From assembly GCA_041749475.1 (NCBI GenBank), contig JBGTBD010000018.1, forward strand, positions 1-25,163: a DNA stretch of 25,163 nucleotides. Reading direction: 5' to 3'. How positions within the stretch are numbered: position 1 is the stretch's first letter; each line of letters opens with the position of its first letter. The position numbers were made by a program, and so were the translations under genes. This document shows positions 15,071-21,574 of this stretch, one piece after another. The notes under the pieces are model-generated. The model had not been told where the DNA came from. It did not search any database and saw only the letters and a program-made list of their open reading frames with translations. Origin of the DNA: JBGTBD01 sp041749475. Lineage in GTDB: Bacteria; Pseudomonadota; Alphaproteobacteria; Rickettsiales; UBA998.

Positions 15071-16199
15071 GGGTTTCCCCTTCGAGCGTATTGATGGTTT
15101 TTCCGGTAAGGAATTCGCGGTTGTCGGATCGCTGTTTCGCCGCTGCTTCGTCATAGAAGAACGGCAGGAAGGCGTAGCGCGTGCCTTTGGTGACGGGGCG
15201 CGCTTCATGCAATAGCGAGCAGGAGAAGACCACCGCACCGCCCGTCGGCGCGCGGTACGTCCGTGGGCCGAATTCGGGAAAGCTGAGTTCTCCGCCCTCG
15301 AACTCCTCGGCGTTGAGGTTGATGGTGCAGGCGAAGCGGCGGTGGGCCGTGCCCTTGGTGGTGTTATCACGATGGGCGCGGAAGAAGCCTTCCGTCTCGC
15401 CATCATAACAGGCGACGATATAGCGCTCCATCTGCGTGGCGGTGAACTGGAAGGCTTTATGCATTTCCGGAATCAGGCGACGCATGAGGCGCGCGCGTAT
15501 CTGGGCGCGGAGCGGTTCGTATTCCGGCTGGGTGTCGAACGCAAAATCCTTGCGGCGCTTGAAGCTATGGTCGATGACGCCGATGGTCTTGCCTTCCATC
15601 TCGGTCATGTATCCCGATTCCTGACCGCCCTGCTGGGCATACAGCCCGATGAGGTGATTACAGAATTCCGGCTCGAAAATACGCGGGAGGACGAGGACGG
15701 GGGCGATGCTCTCGGCGGAGGGTTTCGGCAGCGAGGCCATGATGCTGTCGAACGCCTGATTATGGCGCTCGATATCATGCAGGGAAATCTGCGCGACGAC
15801 GCGGAGCATGGGGTCGACGACGAGGGTGAAGGAGCGATAGGTGATTGCGCCATCCACCCCTATTTCCTCAGGATTCACCGCACCATAGAGCGTGCTCACC
15901 TTCCGCTCGAAATCCCAGAAATAACGGACACCGGGAAGCACCTGCTGCACGCGGTTCTGCGCCTTATCCGCCGTGTCGATGCTGATGCCGAAGAAGGAGG
16001 CCGTCTGGTCGTCGAACAGATCCCGACGCGCCGTCATATGCGCGACGGCTTTCATGTTCTTCTCGATTGCCCCTGAGCCGAAGAAGCACAGCACAAGGTA
16101 ACGACCTGCGGCCATGTTGAAATGGAACTTGGGATTACTCGTCGCAGGCAGGACGAAATCGGGGACGGGGTCACCAGGGTAGAAGGGTTTGAAACTCAT
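15018..16199 (-). CDS. Redoxin-like domain fused to a 2-oxoglutarate/Fe(II) oxygenase
   Basis: 393 aa from the ATG at 16197-16199. Residues about 1-160 resemble an AhpC/TSA-peroxiredoxin fold (FYPGDPVPDFVLPA, YLVLCFFGSG, FFGISIDTADKA), but the usual peroxidatic Cys motif (TPVC-like) is absent: the loop reads FFGSGAIEKN and the only nearby Cys is within the strand. The C-terminal part is a prolyl-hydroxylase-type double-stranded beta helix with Fe ligands HRD (His276, Asp278) and His331 (LLHEARPV), and Arg341 (GTRYAF) for 2-oxoglutarate. A TTG-started extension of 12 codons (to 16235) is possible but lacks support. The acceptor is unknown. Confidence 0.85.
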   Translation of the reverse strand: MSFKPFYPGDPVPDFVLPATSNPKFHFNMAAGRYLVLCFFGSGAIEKNMKAVAHMTARRDLFDDQTASFFGISIDTADKAQNRVQQVLPGVRYFWDFERKVSTLYGAVNPEEIGVDGAITYRSFTLVVDPMLRVVAQISLHDIERHNQAFDSIMASLPKPSAESIAPVLVLPRIFEPEFCNHLIGLYAQQGGQESGYMTEMEGKTIGVIDHSFKRRKDFAFDTQPEYEPLRAQIRARLMRRLIPEMHKAFQFTATQMERYIVACYDGETEGFFRAHRDNTTKGTAHRRFACTINLNAEEFEGGELSFPEFGPRTYRAPTGGAVVFSCSLLHEARPVTKGTRYAFLPFFYDEAAAKQRSDNREFLTGKTINTLEGETLTQAAVSPFSHGESSSP

Positions 16200-16270
16200 G
16201 ATTCTACCATTAAAGGATAGGTCCGGAGGGGTCAACCCTGTGGGATATCAGCTGGTGTCGCAGTTTACTC

Positions 16271-16415
16271 TTTCCTCCCCCTTCGAGGGGGGAGGATGGA
16301 TTTACTCAGCGAACAGCGTGAGCCTAGGAAATCCCGGTGGGGGTGAAAAGCGGGAACTGGTTTTTGTATAGAGCGTCACCCCCTCCTGACCTCCCCCCCT
16401 CAAGGGGGAGGAAAA
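16271..16415. repeat. Intergenic G/C-run palindromic element
   Basis: It starts with a near-perfect hairpin (16273-16296, TCCTCCCCC...GGGGGAGGA) and ends with another (about 16390-16412, CCTCCCCCC...GGGGGAGG). Between them lie GGTGGGGGTG and CACCCCCTCC, which can also pair. The whole resembles a folded-back, MITE-like dispersed repeat. The 300-bp gap between the oxygenase and the cyclotransferase-like gene (16200-16503) holds little else. Confidence 0.7.
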
Positions 16416-16503
16416 GGGTGCAGGAGAATTGTTACGTCAACACATCATTGCCCCCATCGAGGAAACCATTGCAATTAGGAGGGTGAGCTTTTAGGCATAT
16501 CAC

Positions 16504-16860
16504 ATGGAATCCACGCACGCCTCACCGCTTATATTATTATTTTCCTATGGCACATTGCAGGACAGGGCCGTGCAGATGTCTCAATTCAGGCGGGAATGGA
16601 TTGGCTACCCAGACTCCCTGCCCGGCTACACGCAAAGCCTTGTCGCGATACGTGACGCGCAGGTGGTGGCGGCCAGCGGGAAAATACATCACCCCATCGT
16701 GCAGCCAAGCACTAATCCTGCCGATACCGTACCGGGAACGGTATTCAAAATCACCGCGGAGGAACTCGCGGCGGCTGATGCGTATGAGGTTTCTGACTAT
16801 CGGCGGGTATCTGTAGTGCTAGCGTCAGGAAAACACGCGTGGGTCTATGTGCGTTCTTGA
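16504..16860 (+). CDS. Gamma-glutamylcyclotransferase-like (AIG2/GGCT fold) protein
   Basis: 118 aa. The N-terminal LLFSYGTLQD (residues 11-20) is the phosphate/substrate loop of the GGCT fold, and ADAYEVSDYRR carries the likely catalytic Glu95. Between them PGTVFKITAEEL is also family-typical. Family members release 5-oxoproline from gamma-glutamyl compounds or act on related amides; the precise substrate is not visible. No good ribosome binding site precedes the ATG (TTTTAGGCATATCAC). It lies alone between a palindromic repeat and the antisense tRNA-Leu. Confidence 0.85.
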   Translation: MESTHASPLILLFSYGTLQDRAVQMSQFRREWIGYPDSLPGYTQSLVAIRDAQVVAASGKIHHPIVQPSTNPADTVPGTVFKITAEELAAADAYEVSDYRRVSVVLASGKHAWVYVRS

Positions 16861-16875
16861 AGTTGAGCCTGCAGT

Positions 16876-16920
16876 CTTCGCATGGCTGCGCCACGCGTAG
16901 CCCATAAGGGCGAAGCGTGG
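16876..16920. repeat. Palindromic element at the 3' end of tRNA-Leu
   Basis: Nested inverted repeats: CCACGC (16891-16896) with GCGTGG (16915-16920), GCCC (16900-16903) with GGGC (16908-16911) around loop ATAA, and CTTCGC (16876-16881) with GCGAAG (16910-16915). The outer GTGG includes the bases encoding the tRNA 3' CCA (16918-16920), so the repeat and tRNA end overlap. It is like the small palindromic repeats that abut tRNA genes in some alphaproteobacteria. Confidence 0.55.
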
Positions 16921-17004
16921 TGCCCGGAAGAGGACTCGAACCTCCACGACCTTGCGATCACTAGCACCTGAAGCTAGCGCGTCTACCAATTCCACCATCC
17001 GGGC
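16918..17004 (-). tRNA. tRNA-Leu (anticodon CAG)
   Basis: 87 nt on the minus strand including an encoded CCA. The 7-bp acceptor stem GCCCGGA/TCCGGGC is perfect. A D-arm region GGTGGAATTGGTAGACGC, an anticodon stem GCTAGC/GCTAGT with loop TTCAGGT, a class II variable arm (TGATCGCAAGGTCGTG) and a T-arm with GGTTCGAGTCC are visible. The long variable arm and anticodon CAG identify leucine. It has a near-consensus promoter upstream. Confidence 0.97.
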
Positions 17005-17023
17005 ACGGGCTGAGGATTGCGGT

Positions 17024-17052
17024 GTTATACGCAACCGCTGGCGGCTTGTCAA
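17024..17052 (-). promoter_or_regulatory. Strong sigma-70-type promoter of tRNA-Leu
   Basis: Minus strand: perfect -35 TTGACA (17047-17052), 17-nt spacer, -10 TATAAC (17024-17029). The -10 ends 20 nt before the tRNA 5' end. Confidence 0.85.
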
Positions 17053-17121
17053 TTGAGGCGTGGTGGGAATGAGGCAGGGCTTGCCGCAGTGCAAAAAACC
17101 GAGGCGAAAATGCGATTGCGA

Positions 17122-17149
17122 TTGATGTTTTTTGCATCCCTCTTATAGT
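17122..17149 (+). promoter_or_regulatory. Likely promoter of the epimerase-GST operon
   Basis: TTGATG (17122-17127), 16-nt spacer, TATAGT (17144-17149, 5 of 6). Transcription would start near 17156, about 20 nt upstream of the ATG at 17177. This also argues against a TTG start at 17132, which lies inside the promoter. Confidence 0.65.
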
Positions 17150-17176
17150 AGTGCGAACACAAGGAGCGTACCAGAT

Positions 17177-18136
17177 ATGTTAAGCCGTCAGCAGGAAATC
17201 GTCACCGTATTCGGGGGTTCGGGCTTCCTCGGCCAGTATGTCGTGCGGGCACTGGCGAAGGCCGGGTATCGCGTGCAGGTCATCTGCCGGGACGCGGAAG
17301 CGGCGCTCTTTTTGAAACCGCTGGGGGATGTGGGGCAGATCGCGCTCCTCTCCGGCGACATCTCCCATCCACAAAGCTGGCAGCATCTCGTCGGCGGGTC
17401 GGTTGCGGTTATCAACCTCGTGGGAAAACTCTTCTCCAAGGGCGGCCAGACGTTCGAGAACATCCATAACCGCGCGCCGTCGAAGCTCGCAGAAATCTGC
17501 CGCGAGGCAGGTGTGCCGAAATTCATCCATGTTTCTGCGCTGGGCGTGGACCATGCGGATACTTCGACGTACGCGGAATCGAAATTGCTCGGCGAGAATA
17601 ACATCCGCCGCATTTTCCAGGGCGTGACCATCTTCCGCCCCAGCGTCATTTTCGGCGCGGAGGATAATTTTTTCAATCAGTTCGGGCAGATGGCCTCCAT
17701 CTCCCCCATCCTGCCGCTGATCGGCGGGGGGAAGACGAAGTTCCAGCCGGTCTATGTCGTCAACGTGGCGGACGCTATCGTCCAAGCGGTGGCGCGGGAT
17801 GATATGGCGGGGAAAATCTATGAATTGGCGGGGCCGGACACATACACATTCAAGGAATTGATGCAGCTGGTGCTGGATGTCACCGGGCAGAAAGCACGGC
17901 TGGTGACGATTCCCAACCCCATCGCCTCCCTCATGGGCGCGTTCGGGAGTTTGCTGCCCAAGCCGCCGCTGACGATGGATCAGGTGCGGCTGCTGAAATA
18001 CCATAACGTCGCGCTGGGCACGTTGCCGGGCCTGAAAGAATTAGGCATCCTGCCGACATCGGCGATGGACGTTATCCCCGGCTATCTTTCGCGGTTCCGC
18101 AGTCCGGTCAAGGATGGGGCGTTGTACAACGGATGA
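17177..18136 (+). CDS. NAD(P)-dependent epimerase/SDR, complex I NDUFA9-like
   Basis: 319 aa. The N-terminal Rossmann motif is VTVFGGSGFLGQYV (GGSGFLG), followed by NLVGKLF and a YAESK motif (YAESKLLGE) in the catalytic-Lys position, as in atypical extended SDRs. The overall pattern (FRPSVIFGAEDNFFNQF, PVYVVNVADAIV) matches alphaproteobacterial relatives of the NDUFA9/39-kDa complex I subunit, which binds NADPH and assists assembly or quinone metabolism. GGAG lies 10 nt before the ATG. Its stop overlaps the GST start by 4 nt (ATGA). Confidence 0.88.
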   Translation: MLSRQQEIVTVFGGSGFLGQYVVRALAKAGYRVQVICRDAEAALFLKPLGDVGQIALLSGDISHPQSWQHLVGGSVAVINLVGKLFSKGGQTFENIHNRAPSKLAEICREAGVPKFIHVSALGVDHADTSTYAESKLLGENNIRRIFQGVTIFRPSVIFGAEDNFFNQFGQMASISPILPLIGGGKTKFQPVYVVNVADAIVQAVARDDMAGKIYELAGPDTYTFKELMQLVLDVTGQKARLVTIPNPIASLMGAFGSLLPKPPLTMDQVRLLKYHNVALGTLPGLKELGILPTSAMDVIPGYLSRFRSPVKDGALYNG

Positions 18137-18840
18137 TGAGCGAAGCCGCTATTTCCTCGGTTCCCGAATTACGGCGCAGTCTCTATCACACGCCGCTTTC
18201 GCCGTTCTGCCGCAAAATCCGTATCCTGCTCAAAGAGAAAAAGCTGGAGTTCAATCTGGTCGACGAACCGGTATGGGAACGCCGTCAGGATTTCTTTAAA
18301 TTGAATCCCGCCGGGGAAGTCCCGGTGATGATCGACGAGAACGGGATGATCCTTTCGGGAAGTTACGCCATCGGCGAATATCTCGAAGAAGCGTATCCCG
18401 ATTCCTACTTTTTGGGCAAGACGCTGGGCGAGCGCGCGGAGATCCGCCGCCTCGTAACATGGTTCGACGTGAAGTTCTATCAGGAGGTGTTGCAGCCCAT
18501 CCTGTTCGAGAAAGTCTATCGTCGGCAGATGCATTCCGGTGCGCCGGATTCGGAGATGATCCGCTGCGGCAAACGCAACCTGCTTTATCATCTCGATTAC
18601 ATCTCCCACCTCACGGCCGAGCGGAACTGGATGGCGGGGGATACGATATCGATGGCGGATTTCGCCGCTGCGTCGCACCTCTCGGTGCTTGATTACCTCG
18701 GCGATGTCAGCTGGGACAGCAGCGAGAAAACCAAGGAATGGTACTCCCTCATCAAGTCCCGCCCCTCCTTCCGCCCCATCCTCGCCGACCGCATGTCCGG
18801 CTTCCGACCCCCATCGCATTACGACGATCTGGATTTTTGA
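18133..18840 (+). CDS. Glutathione S-transferase family protein
   Basis: 235 aa. N-terminal thioredoxin-like domain begins SLYHTPLSPFCRKIRILL with Cys26 in SPFC, a candidate glutathione-contacting or catalytic residue. NPAGEVPVMIDENGMILSGSYAIGEYLEE contains the cis-Pro (VPV) and the Ser of the GSH site (shown as GEVPVMI and LSGSYAI). A helical C-terminal domain ends with WMAGDTISMADFAAASHLSVLDYL (motif SMADF). Its ATG overlaps the epimerase stop; a second ATG follows immediately (18136). Its role is unknown; family members detoxify electrophiles or act in stress responses. Confidence 0.9.
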   Translation: MMSEAAISSVPELRRSLYHTPLSPFCRKIRILLKEKKLEFNLVDEPVWERRQDFFKLNPAGEVPVMIDENGMILSGSYAIGEYLEEAYPDSYFLGKTLGERAEIRRLVTWFDVKFYQEVLQPILFEKVYRRQMHSGAPDSEMIRCGKRNLLYHLDYISHLTAERNWMAGDTISMADFAAASHLSVLDYLGDVSWDSSEKTKEWYSLIKSRPSFRPILADRMSGFRPPSHYDDLDF

Positions 18841-18931
18841 TTTTCTACTTCAGATAATCGTCACAAACACTTCATATTCATTCGGATTATTTTTGACTAT
18901 ACATTGTTTCCGTACTTGCAGGGGGTTAAGC

Positions 18932-19408
18932 ATGGCGGAGCAATCAGCATTAGAGAAATACTGTGGCATTGGGGTGAGTTATATCACGTCGCGGTTAGGG
19001 CTGGCCGATTCTATCAAGGGCAATATCATCCAACATGTAGACACCGCAGTCCCGACACCTGCTGAGCGAGCAGGTATCAAGAATGGTGCTGTTATCACGG
19101 CGGTCGATCCTTTCCATGACGGGCGGTGGATAGCCGTGACCTCAGTAGAACACCAGAAATTGATGCAAGGACCGCCAGACACTGAATTGGCGGTGCGGTT
19201 TATCAATCCGGGTGAGGCGGAAAAAGAGGCCGTCGTGGTACGTGATGTCATCGCGCGGAGTATCGCTGGGCATCCGTCCTTAACGCGCGAGGAGATCATG
19301 CGCCTACCGGAACGCGAAGGCGCGGTGTGTTCGTGGAATGTCACCTCTACCGCGCACGGATTGCCGGAATCGACGCGGCAGAGCAAAAAAACTATCCTGC
19401 GCAGCTAG
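18932..19408 (+). CDS. Stand-alone PDZ-like domain protein
   Basis: 158 aa. Residues about 11-105 look like a PDZ domain: GIGVSYIT at the start, then VPTPAERAGIKNGAVITAVDPF, the usual PAERAG..GAVI signature of bacterial HtrA/RseP-type PDZ domains. There is no protease domain, signal peptide or membrane segment. The start is the ATG preceded by GGGGG at 6 nt; a longer frame upstream to 18689 overlaps the GST gene and is not supported. Function unknown; a peptide-binding adaptor is an inference from the domain. Confidence 0.75.
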   Translation: MAEQSALEKYCGIGVSYITSRLGLADSIKGNIIQHVDTAVPTPAERAGIKNGAVITAVDPFHDGRWIAVTSVEHQKLMQGPPDTELAVRFINPGEAEKEAVVVRDVIARSIAGHPSLTREEIMRLPEREGAVCSWNVTSTAHGLPESTRQSKKTILRS

Positions 19409-19476
19409 TTTGCTCTTTATTTTGGGTGAAACTGTCCTACTTATAGAGTCATCTATTTTATCCAAGGAGTTCTCCC

Positions 19477-19734
19477 ATGCAAAAAGTCACCGTATATTCC
19501 ACTCCCGTCTGCCCCTATTGCGTGCGGGCGAAGAATCTGCTGAAGCAAAAAGGCGTGGCGTATGAGGAGATCGACGTTTCGGCTGACCCCGCCGTCCGTG
19601 ATGCAATGATCGAGAAAGCGGGCGGTCGCCGTACCGTGCCACAGATCTTCATCGGGGAGACGCATGTGGGCGGGTTCGATGACCTCTCGGCGCTGGATCG
19701 CCAAGGGAAGCTGGATACGTTACTCGCCGCCTAA
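19477..19734 (+). CDS. grxC: Glutaredoxin (dithiol, GrxC type)
   Basis: 85 aa, the standard length of Grx3. The active site CPYC (Cys12, Cys15) follows VTVYSTPV, and the glutathione-binding TVPQIF and GGFDDL motifs are intact. It reduces disulfides with glutathione (ribonucleotide reductase, other proteins). AAGGAG lies about 8 nt before the ATG. Single gene; the next unit downstream is the 22-codon ORF. Confidence 0.96.
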   Translation: MQKVTVYSTPVCPYCVRAKNLLKQKGVAYEEIDVSADPAVRDAMIEKAGGRRTVPQIFIGETHVGGFDDLSALDRQGKLDTLLAA

Positions 19735-19820
19735 GCACCACCCCAAGCTGTAATAATCTTTTGCGCGGGACTTGATTTTCCGCTCGGGAAAGCACATCAT
19801 ATATTCAAGTTAACCAGCTG

Positions 19821-19835
19821 AAAGGAGGTGATCCA
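19821..19835 (+). promoter_or_regulatory. Full-length complement to 16S rRNA 3' end as ribosome binding site
   Basis: AAAGGAGGTGATCCA is the exact inverse complement of the conserved bacterial 16S rRNA 3' end TGGATCACCTCCTTT (15 nt). GGAGG is 6 nt before the ATG at 19835-19837. Typical ribosome binding sites match 4-6 bases; this one matches everything available. Confidence 0.85.
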
Positions 19836-19903
19836 TGTCTAGTCAGATAACGAACCTACGCCTTGGGTCTTTTATTCAATTTGCAGGGAGCGCATCCCTC
19901 TAA
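19835..19903 (+). CDS. 22-codon ORF of an unrecognised small unit
   Basis: ATG to TAA, beginning MSSQITNLRLGS and ending FAGSASL. The peptide is mildly hydrophobic and I do not recognise it. Support for translation is the exceptional ribosome binding site at 19821-19835. Codons 7-10 form one arm (CCTACGCCT, 19855-19863) of a 9-bp stem whose partner AGGCGTAGG (19920-19928) lies after the stop, and an intrinsic terminator follows at 19941. The unit fits between grxC and the convergent ccmB without being part of either. It may be a leader or regulatory ORF, a translated small RNA, or a true small protein. Confidence 0.6.
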   Translation: MSSQITNLRLGSFIQFAGSASL

Positions 19904-19940
19904 TCGGATGAAAACATTGAGGCGTAGGCTTCAATCTGGA

Positions 19941-19970
19941 GGGCTGGTATGGAAACATACCGGCCCTTTT
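19941..19970 (+). terminator. Rho-independent terminator of the 22-codon unit
   Basis: GGGCTGGTATG (19941-19951), loop GAAA, CATACCGGCCC (19956-19966), one G-U pair, followed by TTTT and, after GA, TTTTT. GC-rich stem with U tract on the plus strand; on the minus strand no T run follows, so it does not obviously serve ccmB. Confidence 0.9.
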
Positions 19971-19980
19971 GATTTTTAGA

Positions 19981-20610
19981 TCATTGGAATCGTAGCAACG
20001 CCGCCGAGCCGATGATGGAAAGCGGGGTGATGAAGGCGACGTAGGCTAGCAGCAATAGTAATTCTGAGCCACCTCCCGCCCCGGCGGGAACGCCAAAGAT
20101 GACGAGCGGTATCGCCAGTGGGAATACGAGAATCAGCGTCACCAACTGCTTGGAACGCTGGCGCAAGGATGCGGCGGCGGCGAGGCTGCCGAGGGCGGTG
20201 AAGCAGCATGTGCCCAGCATCAGCACGCCTGCAAGTTGCCATGTGACCTGATGGGCGCCGAGTAATAGTGCAATCACGGGCGCGGCGATGGTGACGGGGA
20301 GGCCGACCAGCAGCCAGTGCACCAGCATCTTGGTCATGACGATGGTTTCCAGATTCACGGATAAAAAACGCCATTGCTCCAACAACCCGTCCTGCGCTTC
20401 GCGCTCATAAAGTTGATGGAGCGCCAGCGCGAGCGAAAGCAGTGCCAGCAGCCAAAGCAGGCCGTGCGAGAGGACAGACAGTTCCGCCGTCGCCGGTTGG
20501 GCGAGGACGAGCACCGTCGTCAGCAGGAGGTATATCATCAGCAGCGAAAAGAGTTCCCCGCCACGGCGGAGATAGGAGAGGAGATGCCAGTGCAGGAGGG
20601 TGCGGATCAT
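19981..20610 (-). CDS. ccmB: Heme exporter membrane subunit CcmB
   Basis: 209 aa, with about six hydrophobic segments. CcmB is the permease of the CcmAB(CD) ABC complex of system I cytochrome c maturation, which releases holo-CcmE. Family features include LLHWHLLSYLRRGGELFSLLMIYLL (motif RRGGELF near the N-terminus), YEREAQDGLLEQW, and a C-terminal PLSIIGSAALL. It starts with ATG overlapping the ccmA stop by 4 nt (ATGA, 20607-20610). ccmC is not found next to it. Confidence 0.92.
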   Translation of the reverse strand: MIRTLLHWHLLSYLRRGGELFSLLMIYLLLTTVLVLAQPATAELSVLSHGLLWLLALLSLALALHQLYEREAQDGLLEQWRFLSVNLETIVMTKMLVHWLLVGLPVTIAAPVIALLLGAHQVTWQLAGVLMLGTCCFTALGSLAAAASLRQRSKQLVTLILVFPLAIPLVIFGVPAGAGGGSELLLLLAYVAFITPLSIIGSAALLRFQ

Positions 20611-21275
20611 GCGTCTTCTCCTTGGAAATCACCGATGTCGAGGATGCTAACTTTCACTTCGCGGTGCATGGCGATTTCGCCGTGGGCGGCCATGATGACG
20701 ATACCGCCCTGGCCGGTGCGGCTGCGGATGAGTTCGGCGAGGAGCGTTTGGCCGTCGCGGTCGAGGTTGCTGCCGGGCTCATCGAGCAACCAGAGCGGCG
20801 CGGGACAGGTGATGAGGCGGGTGAGCGCCACCCTCCTCTGCCAGCCTTGCGAAAGCTCGCCGCAGGGATAGGAGAGATATTGCTCCAGATTGAAATAATG
20901 AATCGCGGCGGGGATTAACATCTCGTTGCCGGAAAGCGACGCCCAGAAGGAAATGTTCTCCAACACGGTCGCTTCCGATTTCAGCGCATTCTTGTGGCCG
21001 ATATAGACGCAGGTGGATTCGTAATCGGAAGGGTCGTGGATGGGAATGTCGCACCAGTCGATGCTCCCGGCGCGCGGTGGCAACAGGCCGGCGATAATTG
21101 CGAGCAGACTGGATTTTCCCGAACCGTTCGCCCCGGCGACCAGTAATAACGCCCCTTCATTGAGGCAAAACCCCAAGCCTTCAAATAAAACCATACCTCC
21201 GCGCTCACACGCCAATGACGCGCAAGACAAGCGGAGATTCACAGTTTCAGGTGTTACGGCGGGGGTTTCTGGCAT
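20607..21275 (-). CDS. ccmA: Heme exporter ATPase CcmA
   Basis: 222 aa from ATG 21273-21275. ABC ATPase: Walker A GANGSGKSS (48-56), signature LSQGWQRRVALTRL, Walker B LWLLDEP, H-loop ending IMAAHGE. CcmA with CcmB drives release of heme-loaded CcmE during cytochrome c maturation. GGGGTGTA precedes the ATG. An open frame continues upstream to 21404, but that stretch is a palindromic repeat, so I reject that extension. Upstream and divergent is acnA, a pairing common in alphaproteobacteria. Confidence 0.93.
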   Translation of the reverse strand: MPETPAVTPETVNLRLSCASLACERGGMVLFEGLGFCLNEGALLLVAGANGSGKSSLLAIIAGLLPPRAGSIDWCDIPIHDPSDYESTCVYIGHKNALKSEATVLENISFWASLSGNEMLIPAAIHYFNLEQYLSYPCGELSQGWQRRVALTRLITCPAPLWLLDEPGSNLDRDGQTLLAELIRSRTGQGGIVIMAAHGEIAMHREVKVSILDIGDFQGEDA

Positions 21276-21286
21276 TACACCCCACT

Positions 21287-21381
21287 CGTCATTCCCCGAA
21301 TGTTGTGCAATAACATTATCGGGGAATCCAGAAGCATCGAGGCATAAGATAGGCCGGATGGCCCCCGCATCACGTGCGGGG
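21287..21381. repeat. Intergenic palindromic repeat (gtcattcccc type)
   Basis: CGTCATTCCCCGA...TCGGGGAATCCAG: arms ATTCCCCGA (21291-21299) and TCGGGGAAT (21319-21327), with ATGTT/AACAT inside and a 2-nt bulge. A second hairpin CCCCGCA-TCACG-TGCGGGG follows (21363-21381). It lies between divergent ccmA and acnA, about 200 bp upstream of acnA. Confidence 0.7.
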
Positions 21382-21486
21382 CAAGCTCTATAGGTGCTGC
21401 ACAACTTGAGCTATGACGAAGATAGGAGATAAATACAGCGGCTATCTGCGGTTGCATTAGTAGTCTATTAAGAGGTTTCCTATACA

Positions 21487-21492
21487 TATAAT
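21487..21492 (+). promoter_or_regulatory. Possible -10 box of acnA
   Basis: TATAAT at 21487-21492, perfect -10 consensus, about 80 nt before the acnA ATG; a matching -35 at 16-18 nt is weak (TCTATT-like). A second AT-rich candidate is TATATT at 21541-21546 with TTAAAG 16 nt before it. The leader between holds nothing else I can support. Confidence 0.35.
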
Positions 21493-21574
21493 GCTTTCTA
21501 ACACAGGAAGCTTGATTCTTAAAGCAACCTGCACGACAAGTATATTTGTATCATCTTTCAGCACGAGGTCACTT

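Noticed and set aside
16825..17094. Minus-strand frame covering tRNA-Leu
   Set aside because: It translates the tRNA; the tRNA structure is certain and the peptide (e.g. DALASGASDRK) is its by-product.
17132..17176. TTG start for the epimerase
   Set aside because: It lies within the -35/-10 promoter of the gene and has no ribosome binding site.
21276..21404. Longer N-terminus for ccmA
   Set aside because: It would translate a palindromic repeat; the ATG at 21275 gives a family-like protein.
21491..21574. Longer N-terminus for acnA
   Set aside because: The 28 extra residues are unlike any aconitase N-terminus, lie at a possible -10 box, and the ATG at 21575 has a proper ribosome binding site.
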